A stretch of DNA of 64,000 bases from Agaricicola taiwanensis (GCF_014635245.1 NZ_BMCP01000001.1:310001-374000); one strand, 5' to 3'. Positions 19,329-29,448 are shown, counted from the first letter of the stretch. Notes: generated from the sequence alone by a model not told the origin. Translations and numbers: made by a program.

Positions 19329-19733
19329 ATGGCCGGCCGTTCCAAGAGCGGTGGCGGAATGCCGAGTCAGCGCCAGCTGCGCGTTGGCGAACTCGTCCGT
19401 CACGCCCTCGCCGAGGCTCTCGCGCGTGGGCACATTCAGGACCCCGCACTCGCCGGGCACATCATCACCGTGCCGGAAGTGCGCATGACGCCAGATTTGA
19501 AGCTGGCAACCTGCTTCGTCATGCCGCTCGGTGGCCGTGAGGTCGACGCGGTGGTGGCGGCCCTCAACCGCAACGCCAAATTCCTGCGTGGCGAGATCGG
19601 CCGTCAGGTTGAGCTCAAATACACGCCGGAAGTCCGATTTCGCGCCGACACCTCCTTTGAAGAAGGGGCCAAGATCGACGCCATTCTGCGCTCTGACGCG
19701 GTTCAGCGCGATTTGGGCGAGGACGACGAATGA
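19329..19733 (+). CDS. rbfA: 30S ribosome-binding factor RbfA
   Basis: RbfA is a cold-shock-associated 30S maturation factor that binds near the 16S 5' end. It has 134 residues with a KH-like fold. Recognisable segments are [19 protein letters not shown] and the conserved region around [20 protein letters not shown]. The start ATG has GGAG 8 bp upstream. The 154-bp gap after infB contains short hairpins but no T-rich terminator. It overlaps truB by 4 bp (ATGA). Confidence 0.95.
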   Translation: MAGRSKSGGGMPSQRQLRVGELVRHALAEALARGHIQDPALAGHIITVPEVRMTPDLKLATCFVMPLGGREVDAVVAALNRNAKFLRGEIGRQVELKYTPEVRFRADTSFEEGAKIDAILRSDAVQRDLGEDDE

Positions 19734-20680
19734 GTGATGAGGTTGAAACCGCGCCGGCGCTGCAGCCGCGGCGCAAGAAACTCGACGTCGACGGCTGGCT
19801 GATCCTCGACAAGCCCTCCGGCATGACCTCCACGCATGCGGTGGCGCGTGCGAAGCGGATTTTCAGCGCCAAGAAGGCCGGCCACGCCGGGACGCTCGAC
19901 CCCTTGGCGACCGGCTGCCTGCCGATCGCCTTCGGCGAGGCGACCAAGACCGTTCCCTATGCCATGGATGGCCGCAAGACCTACCTCTTCACCGTTCGCT
20001 GGGGCGAGGAGACCGACACCGACGACAGCGAGGGCCGGGTGGTGGAAACCTCGGAGGTACGCCCGCAGGCGGACGCCATCAAGGCGCTTCTTCCGCGCTT
20101 TACCGGGCTGATCTCCCAAATCCCGCCCCGCTATTCGGCAATCAAGATCGCCGGTGAGCGCGCCTACGATCTCGCGCGCGATGGCGAAGCCGTGGAACTG
20201 CAGGCCCGCGACATCGAGGTCCATGATCTCAAGCTCGTGGCCATGCCCGACGAGGTCACAGCGGAATTTTCGGCCGAATGCGGCAAAGGCACCTATGTGC
20301 GCGCTTTGGCCCGCGACATGGGCCGCGCGCTCGGCTGTTTCGGACACGTCATCGGCCTGCGCCGAACCTCGGTTGGTCCGTTCAAGTTCGAGCATATGGT
20401 CTTGCTTGAGGAACTGGAACGGCAGGCCGAGGCTGGAACGCAGGAGAATATCCTGCTGCCCGTCGACACGGCGCTGGATGAGATCCCTGCCGTCACCATC
20501 AGCCGCAGCGATGCCGCCCGTCTGATGCGGGGCCAGTCGGTGCTGCTGCGCGGGCGGGACGCGCCAATCCTGACCGGGACGGTGTCGGTGCGCACCGGCA
20601 CGCAGCTGGTGGCGCTTGCCGATATCGAAGGCGCCGAACTTCATCCGCGTCGCGTGTTCCGGCTCCCGGAGGGCCTGTGA
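19730..20680 (+). CDS. truB: tRNA pseudouridine-55 synthase TruB
   Basis: This enzyme converts U55 to pseudouridine in the T-loop of tRNAs. It has 316 residues. The catalytic aspartate is D57 in [12 protein letters not shown]. Other family motifs are [14 protein letters not shown] and [17 protein letters not shown]-terminal PUA-like segment ends the protein. It is translationally coupled to rbfA. The 194-bp gap to rpsO holds several hairpins. Confidence 0.97.
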   Translation: MSDEVETAPALQPRRKKLDVDGWLILDKPSGMTSTHAVARAKRIFSAKKAGHAGTLDPLATGCLPIAFGEATKTVPYAMDGRKTYLFTVRWGEETDTDDSEGRVVETSEVRPQADAIKALLPRFTGLISQIPPRYSAIKIAGERAYDLARDGEAVELQARDIEVHDLKLVAMPDEVTAEFSAECGKGTYVRALARDMGRALGCFGHVIGLRRTSVGPFKFEHMVLLEELERQAEAGTQENILLPVDTALDEIPAVTISRSDAARLMRGQSVLLRGRDAPILTGTVSVRTGTQLVALADIEGAELHPRRVFRLPEGL

Positions 20681-20687
20681 CGGATTG

Positions 20688-20846
20688 CCCGCCGACCTGG
20701 CGGGAGGAACACTAGGCCCTGGTGCCCGGCGCCGCAGCGACGCGACTCGCTATTTGCTGCGAATAGGACTATGGAATGCGCGCGCACTCATGACGTGGCT
20801 GGACGACATCCCGGCCTTGCCATGGGGGCTCGGCGGAAGGACCGCC
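20688..20846 (+). promoter_or_regulatory. rpsO leader with hairpins
   Basis: Three perfect short stems lie between truB and rpsO. They are CCCGCC/GGCGGG (20688-20693 with 20699-20704), CTATT/AATAG (20750-20754 with 20762-20766) and GGCGG/CCGCC (20832-20836 with 20842-20846). The last ends 28 bp before the rpsO start. S15 binds its own mRNA in several bacteria using unrelated leader folds, so this is a plausible autoregulatory region. No T-run follows any stem. Confidence 0.4.
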
Positions 20847-20874
20847 AGATTGTTCTGACCTTAAGGAGTGCCCG

Positions 20875-21144
20875 ATGTCGATCACTGCCGAACGCAAGCT
20901 TGAATTGGTCAAGGAATATGCCACCAAGGAAGGCGACACCGGTTCGCCGGAAGTCCAGGTCGCGATCCTGACCGAACGCATCACCAATCTGACCGGACAC
21001 TTCAAGACCCACGCGAAGGACAATCACTCGCGTCGCGGCCTCCTGAAGCTCGTCAGCCAGCGCCGCAGCCTTCTCGACTACGTCAAGTCGAAGGATGAAG
21101 AGCGTTACAAGACGCTGATCCAGCGGCTCGGTATTCGCCGCTGA
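20875..21144 (+). CDS. rpsO: 30S ribosomal protein S15
   Basis: S15 is a primary 16S rRNA-binding protein that helps form the central platform of the 30S subunit. It has 89 residues, the standard length, and the family core [33 protein letters not shown] and [13 protein letters not shown] strong AAGGAG lies 7-8 bp before the ATG. pnp follows, as in most Proteobacteria. Confidence 0.98.
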   Translation: MSITAERKLELVKEYATKEGDTGSPEVQVAILTERITNLTGHFKTHAKDNHSRRGLLKLVSQRRSLLDYVKSKDEERYKTLIQRLGIRR

Positions 21145-21151
21145 TGCCTTT

Positions 21152-21183
21152 GCGCGCGTCCCCGATGGGCGGTGGACGCGCGC
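21152..21183 (+). other. GC-rich hairpin after rpsO
   Basis: A 10-bp perfect stem GCGCGCGTCC/GGACGCGCGC (21152-21161 with 21174-21183) begins 8 bp after the rpsO stop. It has no T-run, so it is more likely an mRNA stability or processing element than an efficient intrinsic terminator. Confidence 0.6.
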
Positions 21184-21195
21184 GCCAAACCTGAT

Positions 21196-21297
21196 GGACG
21201 GAAAGCCATGGCAGGATCGTTGGACGCATCTGGTTCGGGGATTGCCCGTGCAAGATCGGTGCGTCCTGCCGTCTTGCTCATGGCTTTTGGGCCGTCC
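21196..21297 (+). promoter_or_regulatory. long stem-loop in the pnp leader
   Basis: Nested complementarity forms a ~100-nt hairpin ending 22 bp before the pnp start. GGACGG (21196-21201) pairs with CCGTCC (21292-21297). AAAGCCATG (21202-21210) pairs with CATGGCTTT (21279-21287). GCAGGA (21211-21216) pairs with TCCTGC (21264-21269), or alternatively GGACGCA (21222-21228) pairs with TGCGTCC (21260-21266). In enterobacteria a long pnp leader stem is cut by RNase III and mediates PNPase autoregulation; the same role is inferred here. Confidence 0.6.
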
Positions 21298-21319
21298 GAA
21301 GCCATGAAACGGAAAATAG

Positions 21320-23458
21320 ATGTTCGATATCCAACGCGAAGAGCTGGAATGGGCAGGACGTAAGCTCGTCCTCGAGACGGGCAGGGTTGCCCGTCAGGCC
21401 GACGGCGCTGTCGTCGCCACCTACGGTGACACCACCGTGCTGGCCACTGTCGTGGCCGCCAAAGAACCGAAGCCGGGGATCGATTTCCTGCCGCTGACGG
21501 TCAATTATCAAGAAAAATACTATGCCGCGGGACGTATTCCCGGTGGTTACTTCAAGCGTGAGGCCCGGCCGACCGAGCGCGAGACACTGGTGTCCCGCCT
21601 CATCGACCGTCCGATCCGGCCGCTGTTCGTCGACGGCTGGCGCAACGACACCCAGATCATCATCAACGTCCTCAGCCACGATCAGGAAAACGATCCTGAT
21701 ATCGTTGCCATGGTTGCAGCATCGGCCGCGCTGACCCTGTCCGGCGCGCCCTTCATGGGCCCGATTGGCGGCGCCCGTGTCGGCTACATCAACGGCGAGC
21801 TGGTGGTCAATCCGTTCATCGACCAGATGGCCGACAGCGCCCTCGACCTCATCGTCGCCGGCACGGCCGACGCGGTGCTGATGGTGGAATCGGAAGCCAA
21901 AGAGCTCCCGGAAGATGTGATGCTGAAGGCCGTGATGGCTGGACACGCCGGCTTCCAGCCGGTGATCGACGCCATCATCCGCCTTGCGGAGAAGGCTGCC
22001 AAGGAGCCCCGCGCTCTCGACGTCAAGGACACCTCGGCACTGGAAGACAAGGTCCGCGAACTGGCGGAGGCGGACCTGCGTGCCGCTTACCAGATCGTCG
22101 GCAAGAGCGAGCGTCACGACGCTGTCTCTGCGGCCAAGAAGAAGGTCATCGAGGCACTGGTGGTCGAAGGCGACGAGAACTCGCCGAAGCCGGAAGTGCT
22201 TGGCAAGATCTTCAAGTCGCTTGAGGCAAAGATCGTTCGCTGGTCGATTCTCGACACCAGCAAGCGCATCGACGGCCGCGATCTCGAGACGGTCCGCAAC
22301 ATCACCTCGGAAGTCGGCATCCTGCCGCGCACCCATGGTTCGGCGCTCTTCACCCGTGGTGAAACGCAGGCCCTGGTGGTGGCGACGCTCGGCACCGGAG
22401 AGGACGAGCAGTTCATCGACGCTCTGGAAGGCACCTACAAGGAAACCTTCCTGTTGCACTACAACTTCCCGCCCTTCTCGGTGGGCGAAACCGGTCGCTT
22501 GGGTGGTCCCGGCCGCCGCGAGATCGGCCACGGCAAGCTGGCATGGCGCGCCGTGCGTCCCGTGCTGCCGGAGAAGCACGAATTTCCCTACACCCTGCGC
22601 ATCGTCTCGGAGGTCACGGAATCCAACGGTTCCTCCTCCATGGCAACCGTCTGTGGTGCCTCCCTGTCTGCCATGGACGCGGGTGTTCCGCTGAAGCGTC
22701 CGGTGGCCGGCATCGCCATGGGCCTCATCCTTGAGGGCGAGAAATACGCCGTCCTCTCCGACATCCTGGGTGATGAAGACCACCTCGGCGACATGGACTT
22801 CAAGGTGGCCGGCACGTCCGAAGGCGTCACTGCGCTTCAGATGGACATCAAGATCGCCGGCATCACCGAAGAGATCATGAAGGTTGCGCTGAGTCAGGCT
22901 CATGCCGGTCGCGTGCACATCCTCAACGAGATGTCCAAGGCGCTGACGGAAGCCCGTCCCGAGCTGGGCGAGCACGCCCCCCGCATCGAGGTCATCAAGA
23001 TACCGGTCGACAAGATCCGCGATGTGATCGGCACCGGCGGCAAGGTGATCCGTGAGATCGTCGAGAAGACCGGCGCCAAGATCAATGTCGAGGACGACGG
23101 CACCGTCAAGGTGGCGTCCTCCGACGGCAAGGCCATCAAGGCCGCGCTGGCGTGGATCAAGTCACTGACGGCGGAACCGGAAGTCGGCACGATCTACGAG
23201 GGAACCGTCGTGAAGGTCGCCGATTTCGGAGCCTTCGTGAACTTCTTCGGCCCGAAGGATGGGCTGGTGCACGTCAGCCAGATCTCCAGGGAGCGCGTCG
23301 GCAAGGTGTCCGACGTGCTGAAGGAAGGCGACAAGGTCAAGGTCAAGCTGCTCGGCTTCGACGAGCGCGGTAAGGTGCGCCTGTCCATGAAGGCGGTTGA
23401 TCAGGAAACCGGCGCCGATCTGGAGGGCGCCAAGGAAACCGAGAGCGCTGAAGGCTGA
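21320..23458 (+). CDS. pnp: polynucleotide phosphorylase
   Basis: PNPase is a phosphorolytic 3'-5' exoribonuclease, trimeric, and part of the RNA degradosome. It has 712 residues in the standard order: RNase PH domain 1 (~10-145), helical linker (~245-330), RNase PH domain 2 (~325-545), KH domain (~555-615, with [12 protein letters not shown]) and S1 domain (~620-690, [18 protein letters not shown]). A strong intrinsic terminator ends the operon 20 bp downstream. Confidence 0.98.
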   Translation: MFDIQREELEWAGRKLVLETGRVARQADGAVVATYGDTTVLATVVAAKEPKPGIDFLPLTVNYQEKYYAAGRIPGGYFKREARPTERETLVSRLIDRPIRPLFVDGWRNDTQIIINVLSHDQENDPDIVAMVAASAALTLSGAPFMGPIGGARVGYINGELVVNPFIDQMADSALDLIVAGTADAVLMVESEAKELPEDVMLKAVMAGHAGFQPVIDAIIRLAEKAAKEPRALDVKDTSALEDKVRELAEADLRAAYQIVGKSERHDAVSAAKKKVIEALVVEGDENSPKPEVLGKIFKSLEAKIVRWSILDTSKRIDGRDLETVRNITSEVGILPRTHGSALFTRGETQALVVATLGTGEDEQFIDALEGTYKETFLLHYNFPPFSVGETGRLGGPGRREIGHGKLAWRAVRPVLPEKHEFPYTLRIVSEVTESNGSSSMATVCGASLSAMDAGVPLKRPVAGIAMGLILEGEKYAVLSDILGDEDHLGDMDFKVAGTSEGVTALQMDIKIAGITEEIMKVALSQAHAGRVHILNEMSKALTEARPELGEHAPRIEVIKIPVDKIRDVIGTGGKVIREIVEKTGAKINVEDDGTVKVASSDGKAIKAALAWIKSLTAEPEVGTIYEGTVVKVADFGAFVNFFGPKDGLVHVSQISRERVGKVSDVLKEGDKVKVKLLGFDERGKVRLSMKAVDQETGADLEGAKETESAEG

Positions 23459-23477
23459 TCGGTCTAAACGTTGAAAC

Positions 23478-23508
23478 AAAAAAGGGCGCTTGAGGCGCCC
23501 TTTTTATT
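23478..23508 (+). terminator. intrinsic terminator after pnp
   Basis: The stem AAAGGGCGC/GCGCCCTTT (from 23481 to 23503) is preceded by an A-run and followed by TTTATTT. It ends the rimP-to-pnp operon. Confidence 0.88.
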
Positions 23509-23633
23509 TGAGTGAGCGCGGGACGCCAGGACATGGCGCGGCAGCGGTCATGAACGGCGGCCATTCAGCCGTCCCGCTCACACACACCAGCCACAGGGTA
23601 ATGAAAGCGGGTGTACGACCCCCGGAGCCTGTA

Positions 23634-24632
23634 TCAGAGCATGCTTGGCAGAACCCTGTCCGGCGGGCGGTGGCCGTCCATGAAGGCCTTGATGTTGAGG
23701 ATGACGCGTTCGCCGGTGTCGATCCGGCTCTCCAGGGTCGCAGAGCCCATGTGCGGCATCAGCAGGACCTTGCCCTTCCTGGCAAGTTTCACGAGTTTGG
23801 GGTTCACGGCGGGCTCGCCTTCGAACACATCCAGCGCCGCGCCGCCCAGCTCCCCTGCTTCCAGCATCCGTGCCAGAGCGTTTTCATCCACCACCTCGCC
23901 ACGCGCGGTGTTGACGATGACGGCGTCCTTCTTGAGCAGCTTCAGGTGTCGCGCCGAAAGCAGATGATAGGTGGCTGGCGTGTGTGGGCAATGGATGGAG
24001 ACGATGTCGACCCGTGCCAGCATCTGGTCCAGGCTGTCCCACCAGGTCGCCTCCAGCTCATCCTCGACAGCGGGCAGGACGCGGTTGCGATTGTGATAAT
24101 GGATCTGCAGGCCAAAGGCCTTGGCGCGCCGGGCCACGGCCTGGCCGATGCGGCCCATGCCCACAATGCCGAGGCGCTTGCCGCCAAGCCGGCGACCGAG
24201 CATCCAGGTGGGTGACCAGCCGAGCCAGTCCTCGGTTTCAGGGATGATCCTTGCGCCTTCCGTCAGCCGTCGCGGCAAGGCGAGGATGAGCGCCATGGTC
24301 ATGTCGGCGGTGTCCTCGGTCAAGACGCCTGGCGTGTTGGTGACGGTGATGCCCTTCGCCTGCGCCGCCTCGACATCGATGCGGTCAACGCCGTTGCCGA
24401 AATTGGCAATCAGCTTGAGGTTCGGCCCGGCTTTTTCGATCACGCTCGCGTCGATCGTATCCGTCACCGTCGGCACCAGCACTTCCGCCTCCGCGACGGC
24501 GGCTCGCAAGGCCTCGCGGGTCATCGGCACATCCTCGATGTTGAGCCGCGTGTCGAACAGTTCACGCATACGTGTTTCGATGGCTTCCGGCAGCTTGCGG
24601 GTGACAACGATCAAGGGCTTCTTGCGGGTCAT
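23634..24632 (-). CDS. D-2-hydroxyacid dehydrogenase (glyoxylate/hydroxypyruvate reductase type)
   Basis: This NAD(P)-dependent 2-hydroxyacid dehydrogenase has 332 residues. The nucleotide-binding motif is GMGRIGQAVARRAKAFG (~155-171). The catalytic Arg lies near NFGNGVDRIDVEAAQ...VTNTPGVLTEDTADM in shorter recognisable pieces, the Glu lies in LLMPHMGSATLE's neighbourhood, and that same motif carries the His. Sequence style fits GyaR/glyoxylate reductase; the exact substrate is uncertain. It is a monocistronic minus-strand gene facing the pnp terminator. Confidence 0.88.
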   Translation of the reverse strand: MTRKKPLIVVTRKLPEAIETRMRELFDTRLNIEDVPMTREALRAAVAEAEVLVPTVTDTIDASVIEKAGPNLKLIANFGNGVDRIDVEAAQAKGITVTNTPGVLTEDTADMTMALILALPRRLTEGARIIPETEDWLGWSPTWMLGRRLGGKRLGIVGMGRIGQAVARRAKAFGLQIHYHNRNRVLPAVEDELEATWWDSLDQMLARVDIVSIHCPHTPATYHLLSARHLKLLKKDAVIVNTARGEVVDENALARMLEAGELGGAALDVFEGEPAVNPKLVKLARKGKVLLMPHMGSATLESRIDTGERVILNIKAFMDGHRPPDRVLPSML

Positions 24633-24790
24633 GCGTTATCCGGATAACAGGCGGGGACGTGCTGGTTAACGGGGTATAAACACCCACGGTGGAAAGTCTC
24701 CCCGGCGCCGGGCTCGCCGCCGCCGGATCGCGCGGAGTGTCATACATGCTCCCCGGAAAGACAATCGTGGAAAGTGAATGGTGGGAGCGG

Positions 24791-25333
24791 ATGATACGCT
24801 CGAATATGAAGCTTGGGGTTTCTCTTGTTGCGGCGGTCACACTGGCGCTGCTTTCACTTGGAAGCGGAGCCTCGGCGCAGCCCGTCGTCGGCGGTGTGAT
24901 CGGCGCAAGCGGTCTGCCCGTTCCCCGGTTTGTGAGTCTGAAATCCAATCAGGTCAACGTGCGACGTGGACCCACGGTGGAACACCAGATCGCCTGGATG
25001 TTCAAACGCGAAGGCCTGCCTGTGGAGATCGTCGCGGAATATGAGAACTGGCGGCGGATCAGAGACGCCGACGGGGCTGAAGGCTGGGTCTACCACAGCC
25101 TCCTGTCCGGCCGCCGCACAGCGGTCGTCGCCCCCTGGGACCCGGGCAAGCTCTATGAGCTCCATTCCGACGACAGCGACAACAGCCGCGTCACCGCCTC
25201 TCTCGAGGCGGGTGTCCTGGCCAGTATCTCCCGTTGTACGGGAAGCTGGTGCCGCCTGAGCGGCAGCGGGTTTGATGGCTGGATCCGTCAGGATCGCCTC
25301 TGGGGCGCCTATCCCGGCGAAAAATTCAACTGA
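24791..25333 (+). CDS. secreted SH3-domain protein
   Basis: This protein has 180 residues from the chosen ATG. That start gives a clear signal peptide (IRSNMKLGVSLVAAVTLALL then GASAQP) with cleavage after ASA. The mature part has a bacterial SH3/DUF1058 domain: SNQVNVRRGPTVEHQIAW, then ENWRRIRDADGAEGWV, and a second SH3-like half ending FDGWIRQDRLWG. Such proteins usually act at the cell wall, but no enzyme domain is present. An upstream in-frame ATG at 24689 would bury the signal peptide. A bidirectional terminator follows. Confidence 0.85.
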   Translation: MIRSNMKLGVSLVAAVTLALLSLGSGASAQPVVGGVIGASGLPVPRFVSLKSNQVNVRRGPTVEHQIAWMFKREGLPVEIVAEYENWRRIRDADGAEGWVYHSLLSGRRTAVVAPWDPGKLYELHSDDSDNSRVTASLEAGVLASISRCTGSWCRLSGSGFDGWIRQDRLWGAYPGEKFN

Positions 25334-25337
25334 TCGT

Positions 25338-25364
25338 AAAAAAGGCCGCCCAGAGGCGGCCTTT
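25338..25364. terminator. bidirectional intrinsic terminator
   Basis: AAAAAAGGCCGCC/GGCGGCCTTTT stem between the convergent SH3-protein gene and irr. The A-run and T-run flanks allow use from both sides. Confidence 0.85.
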
Positions 25365-25385
25365 TAGAATTCTTGCGGTGAGACC

Positions 25386-25856
25386 TCAGCCTTTGGGGCG
25401 AAGCCGAACCACCACGTCGACCCGTGCGATCTCGAAGCCGCTGGGCGGCGACGGCAGATTGTCGACCGTGACGGAATCATCCGGGATGTCCACCAAGCGG
25501 TTCTCACCTTCCAGATAGAAGTGGTGGTGATCGCCCGTGTTGGTGTCGAAATAGCTCTTGGCGCCATCGACGGCCACCTGCCGCAGCAGGCCGGCATCGG
25601 TGAACTGATTGAGCGTGTTGTAGATCGTGGCCAGTGAGACCGGCACGCGGGCGAGCAGCGCCTCCTCGTGCAGCACCTCGGCGGTGATGTGCCGGTCGCC
25701 CTTGCTGAACAGCAGGCGTCCAAGGGCGATGCGCTGTCGGGTCGGGCGCAGGCTGGCCTTGCGCAGCATGCCGGCAACATCGCGGGCAACGCACATGGTC
25801 GGCCGCAGGCCGCAGTTCGCGTCAGTCACGGGACGATGTGTATTGGTCGTATCCAT
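25386..25856 (-). CDS. irr: iron response regulator Irr (Fur family)
   Basis: This is a Fur-superfamily repressor of 156 residues. The winged helix includes [15 protein letters not shown] and [19 protein letters not shown]. The histidine motif GDHHHFYLE replaces the usual Fur metal ligands and is typical of rhizobial Irr, which responds to haem rather than free iron. The C-terminal CxxC pair of Fur is absent. It may start at an internal ATG (residue 21). Its position divergent from fabA-fabB-fabI matches the rhizobial arrangement. Confidence 0.9.
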   Translation of the reverse strand: MDTTNTHRPVTDANCGLRPTMCVARDVAGMLRKASLRPTRQRIALGRLLFSKGDRHITAEVLHEEALLARVPVSLATIYNTLNQFTDAGLLRQVAVDGAKSYFDTNTGDHHHFYLEGENRLVDIPDDSVTVDNLPSPPSGFEIARVDVVVRLRPKG

Positions 25857-26049
25857 AGCGGTCAGTTATTGCCTCAAGTTACAGCGTTCATACTTGGAAA
25901 TTCACAGGAAGACAATGCGTCCCGGGATCGCAGATTTTAGCGCGATAACCGTTAAGCAGTTCGTCCTCCCGCTTTTCGCCAAGGCAAAGCTCGTGTTAGA
26001 GGTGCGCCCCGCAAAAGATGAACACGAAACTGTTAAGGGCGGCACCAGC

Positions 26050-26577
26050 ATGGGCGAACGTAAATCGAGCTACGATTACCAGGATCTTTTGGCCTGCGGC
26101 CGAGGTGAGCTGTTCGGCGCCGGCAATGCCCAGCTGCCGCTGCCTCCCATGCTGATGTTCGATCGCATCACCGAGATCTCCGAAGAGGGCGGCGCCAACG
26201 GCAAGGGCATGGTCCGTGCGGAGTTGGACGTGAAGCCGGATCTCTGGTTCTTCGACTGCCATTTCAAGGGCGACCCGGTGATGCCCGGCTGTCTCGGCCT
26301 TGATGCCATGTGGCAGCTTGTCGGCTTCCATCTCGGCTGGCTGGGCTCCGAAGGCCGCGGCCGCGCGCTTGGTCTTGGCGAACTGAAATTTTCCGGCCAG
26401 GTTCTTCCTTCGGTCAAAAAGGTCGTCTACGGCATCGACTTCAAGCGCGTCATGCGCTCCAAGCTGGTTCTCGGCATCGCCGATGGCTGGTTGGAAGCGG
26501 ATGGCGAAGTCATATATAGGGCGCAGGACTTGCGCGTCGGCCTGTTCAAGGCCGAGGCCGAGACGGCGTCCGCCTGA
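26050..26577 (+). CDS. fabA: 3-hydroxydecanoyl-ACP dehydratase/isomerase FabA
   Basis: FabA dehydrates 3-hydroxyacyl-ACP and isomerises trans-2- to cis-3-decenoyl-ACP, introducing the double bond of anaerobic unsaturated fatty acid synthesis. It has 175 residues from the ATG preceded by AAGGGCGG. The catalytic pair H71 and D85 lies in [20 protein letters not shown], equivalent to E. coli H70/D84. An upstream in-frame extension (from 25627) overlaps irr and was rejected. It is the first gene of fabA-fabB-fabI. Confidence 0.97.
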   Translation: MGERKSSYDYQDLLACGRGELFGAGNAQLPLPPMLMFDRITEISEEGGANGKGMVRAELDVKPDLWFFDCHFKGDPVMPGCLGLDAMWQLVGFHLGWLGSEGRGRALGLGELKFSGQVLPSVKKVVYGIDFKRVMRSKLVLGIADGWLEADGEVIYRAQDLRVGLFKAEAETASA

Positions 26578-26597
26578 GGAACTACGGAGAAGCCATC

Positions 26598-27815
26598 ATG
26601 CGCCGGGTCGTCGTTACGGGGACGGGTATCGTCTCGTCCATCGGAAACAACACGCAGGAAGTCCTTGCCAGCCTCCGCGAGGCGAAATCGGGCATCTCCT
26701 TCGCCGACGACTATGCACGGCTGGGTTTCCGCTGCCAGGTTCACGGCGCGCCGCAGATCGATACCGAGCAGATGGTCGATCGCCGCGCCATGCGCTTTCA
26801 CGGCGGCGGCACGGCGTGGAATCACATCGCCATGGACCAGGCGATCCGCGACGCGGGGTTGGAAGAGAATGAGGTCTCCAACGACCGCACCGGCATCATC
26901 ATGGGTTCGGGCGGTCCCTCCACCCGAGTGATCGTGGAATCGGCCGATGTGACGCGGGAAAAGGGTCCTAAGCGCGTTGGGCCCTTCGCCGTCCCGAAAG
27001 CCATGTCGTCCACGGCCTCGGCGACGCTGGCCACCTTCTTCAAGATCAAGGGCGTCAACTATTCCATCTCATCGGCCTGCGCGACCTCGGCCCATTGCAT
27101 CGGCAACGCCGCCGAGCAGATCCAGCTCGGCAAGCAGGACGTCATGTTCGCCGGTGGATGCGAGGATCTCGACTGGACCCTGTCGGTGCTGTTCGACGCC
27201 ATGGGCGCCATGTCCAGCGGCTACAACGATCGTCCGGCTGTCGCCTCGCGTGCCTATGACGCCAATCGCGATGGATTCGTGATCGCCGGCGGTGCCGGCG
27301 TCATGGTGCTGGAGGAGCTCGAGCACGCCAAAGCCCGCGGCGCCAACATCCTGGCCGAGCTGGTCGGCTACGGCGCCACCTCCGACGGCCATGACATGGT
27401 GGCGCCCTCAGGCGAGGGCGCGGTGCGCTGCATGAAGCAGGCGCTTGCGACGGTGAAGGGCGGCATCGACTATATCAACCCGCATGCCACCTCCACACCG
27501 GTTGGCGACCTCAAGGAGATCGAGGCCATGCGGGAGGTCTTCGGCAAGGACTGCCCGCCCATCTCGGCGACGAAATCCCTTACCGGCCACTCCCTGGGTG
27601 CGGCCGGCGTGCAGGAGGCGATCTATTCGCTCCTCATGCTGCGCAATGGCTTCATCGCCGAGAGCGCCAACATCGAAGACCTGGATCCCGCCTTCACAGA
27701 CATGCCGATCGTGCGTGAACGGGTCGACGGCGCGAAGCTGGAGCGGGTCCTGTCCAACTCCTTCGGCTTCGGCGGCACCAACGCCTCGCTCGTGTTCCAG
27801 CGTTTCGAGGCTTGA
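26598..27815 (+). CDS. fabB: beta-ketoacyl-ACP synthase I FabB
   Basis: This condensing enzyme elongates cis-unsaturated intermediates made by FabA. It has 405 residues. The thiolase-fold triad is C161 ([10 protein letters not shown]), a His near 296 ([12 protein letters not shown]) and a His near 331 ([11 protein letters not shown]). It lies 20 bp after fabA with GGAG upstream of the ATG. Confidence 0.96.
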   Translation: MRRVVVTGTGIVSSIGNNTQEVLASLREAKSGISFADDYARLGFRCQVHGAPQIDTEQMVDRRAMRFHGGGTAWNHIAMDQAIRDAGLEENEVSNDRTGIIMGSGGPSTRVIVESADVTREKGPKRVGPFAVPKAMSSTASATLATFFKIKGVNYSISSACATSAHCIGNAAEQIQLGKQDVMFAGGCEDLDWTLSVLFDAMGAMSSGYNDRPAVASRAYDANRDGFVIAGGAGVMVLEELEHAKARGANILAELVGYGATSDGHDMVAPSGEGAVRCMKQALATVKGGIDYINPHATSTPVGDLKEIEAMREVFGKDCPPISATKSLTGHSLGAAGVQEAIYSLLMLRNGFIAESANIEDLDPAFTDMPIVRERVDGAKLERVLSNSFGFGGTNASLVFQRFEA

Positions 27816-27916
27816 GCTAATCTCGAAACAGATCGAGACGAATGGTGATTGGGACGTCCCAGCGGCTGTCGCTATAGACAACGCTCGTTAAACTGGCAGA
27901 GAAAAGAGACTCCGCA

Positions 27917-28771
27917 ATGGTGGCAGGACTTCTGGCGGGCAAGCGCGCCCTTGTCATGGGCGTCGCAAACGATCACTCCATCGCCTGGGGCATCGCGAAG
28001 AAGCTTTCCGGGGCAGGCGCCGACCTCGCCTTCACCTATCAGGGCGACGCGCTTCGCAAGCGGGTTGCGCCTTTGGCGGAAAGCCTCGGTTCGGACTTCG
28101 TCATTCCCTGTGATGTCGAGAACCTCGATTCAGTCGATGCCGTGTTCGCCGCGTTGAAGGAGCGGTGGGGCACCTTCGATATCCTGGTGCACGCCATTGC
28201 CTATTCGGATAAAGCGGAACTCAAGGGCCGTTACGCCGACACCACCCGCGCGAACTTCTCGCGCACCATGTTGATCTCCTGCTTCTCCTTCACCGAGATC
28301 GCCAAGCGCGCGGCCGAACTTATGACCGAGGGCGGCTCCATGGTCACTCTGACCTATGGTGGCTCGACCCGAGTGATGCCGAACTACAATGTGATGGGGG
28401 TCGCCAAGGCCGCGCTGGAGGCGAGCGTCCGCTATCTGGCTGCCGACTACGGCCCGCAGGGCGTGCGGGTGAACGCCATCTCCGCCGGTCCGGTGCGCAC
28501 TTTGGCCGGCGCCGGCATCGCCGACGCCCGGCTCATGTTCAATTACCAGAAGCGCCACGCACCCCTGCGCCGCACCGTCACCATCGATGAGGTAGGGGGG
28601 GCGGCCCTTTATCTCCTGTCCGATCTCGGCTCCGGCGTGACCGGCGAGGTGCATTACGTCGACAGCGGGTATAATATCATGTCCATGCCGCGGCCGGAGG
28701 CGCTGAAGACCGTGGACGCGGCCGAAGAGGCCGCGGAACAGGCAGCAGAGGCACGCAGCGCCGCGGAGTGA
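27917..28771 (+). CDS. fabI: enoyl-ACP reductase FabI
   Basis: This NADH-dependent enoyl-ACP reductase performs the last step of the fatty-acid elongation cycle. It has 284 residues with an SDR fold. The nucleotide-binding region is GKRALVMGVANDHSIAWGIA. The catalytic Tyr/Lys segment is NYNVMGVAKAALEASV. The C-terminus has an Ala/Glu-rich tail. It follows fabB after 101 bp, the usual fabA-fabB-fabI order of this group. Confidence 0.95.
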   Translation: MVAGLLAGKRALVMGVANDHSIAWGIAKKLSGAGADLAFTYQGDALRKRVAPLAESLGSDFVIPCDVENLDSVDAVFAALKERWGTFDILVHAIAYSDKAELKGRYADTTRANFSRTMLISCFSFTEIAKRAAELMTEGGSMVTLTYGGSTRVMPNYNVMGVAKAALEASVRYLAADYGPQGVRVNAISAGPVRTLAGAGIADARLMFNYQKRHAPLRRTVTIDEVGGAALYLLSDLGSGVTGEVHYVDSGYNIMSMPRPEALKTVDAAEEAAEQAAEARSAAE

Positions 28772-28775
28772 GGTC

Positions 28776-29402
28776 ATGACGACCGCCGACACGCTTCTGT
28801 CGCTCGCCGCCCTATGGCTCGTGGCGGTGATCACACCGGGCCCGAACATGATGCTGTTCGCGGCCATCAGCATGTCGTCATCACGCGCGGCGGTGGTCAT
28901 GGCAGCGCTGGGCATCATCATCGGCACGGCGGTATGGGGCGCGGCGGGTCTGTTCGGCCTGCTGTGGCTGTTCGAAACCTTTCCTCCGCTCGCCAGTGCC
29001 GTGAAGATCGCTGGCGGCGCCTATCTTGCCTGGAAGGGCTTCCAGATCATGCGGGGGAGCCTCAGGCCTGCCGGTAACGCAGCGGACCTGCCGAGGCGCA
29101 TGGAGATCTCGCCACGCCGCGCTTTCGTTGTCGGTCTCCTCACCAATCTCGCCAATCCGAAATCGCTCGTTTTCGTGACGTCGCTCTTCGCGGTCACCCA
29201 TCTTGCGGAAAAGCCGCTGGCCATCGGCCTGACAGGCGTCGGCATCATGGTGGCCCTGTCGGCGACCTATTACACCACGTTCGGTGTTCTGCTGCGGCTG
29301 ACCCCTTTCGCGCAGCGGGAATCGCCGCTGAAGCGCGTCGTCGTGGCTGTTGTGGGAGCCATCATGATGGTTTTCGGCGGACGGTTGGCCTTCGAGCGCT
29401 AA
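28776..29402 (+). CDS. LysE/RhtB family exporter
   Basis: This 208-residue inner-membrane protein has about six hydrophobic helices. The family signature near the N-terminus is VAVITPGPNMMLF, and a second conserved stretch is NLANPKSLVF. LysE/RhtB proteins export amino acids or related metabolites; the substrate cannot be read from sequence. It starts 4 bp after fabI and probably shares its transcript. A bidirectional terminator follows. Confidence 0.9.
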   Translation: MTTADTLLSLAALWLVAVITPGPNMMLFAAISMSSSRAAVVMAALGIIIGTAVWGAAGLFGLLWLFETFPPLASAVKIAGGAYLAWKGFQIMRGSLRPAGNAADLPRRMEISPRRAFVVGLLTNLANPKSLVFVTSLFAVTHLAEKPLAIGLTGVGIMVALSATYYTTFGVLLRLTPFAQRESPLKRVVVAVVGAIMMVFGGRLAFER

Positions 29403-29417
29403 GCTCTTCCGAATGCG

Positions 29418-29448
29418 AAAAAGGCCGGTCCTCGCGAACCGGCCTTTT
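29418..29448. terminator. bidirectional intrinsic terminator
   Basis: AAAAGGCCGGT/ACCGGCCTTTT stem with an 8-nt loop between the convergent LysE-family gene and argG. Confidence 0.88.

Noticed and set aside
16793..19345. 850-residue open frame on the minus strand opposite infB
   Set aside because: It is an antisense shadow produced by high-GC codon bias; its translation has no domain and is rich in His/Leu/Gly, while infB on the plus strand is unambiguous.
21278..22975. 565-residue open frame opposite pnp
   Set aside because: Same antisense effect; no recognisable motifs and complete overlap with a highly conserved gene.
25857..26049. Iron-control element (Irr box) between irr and fabA
   Set aside because: A TTGGAAATTC-like stretch is present, but it does not match the palindromic ICE consensus well enough.
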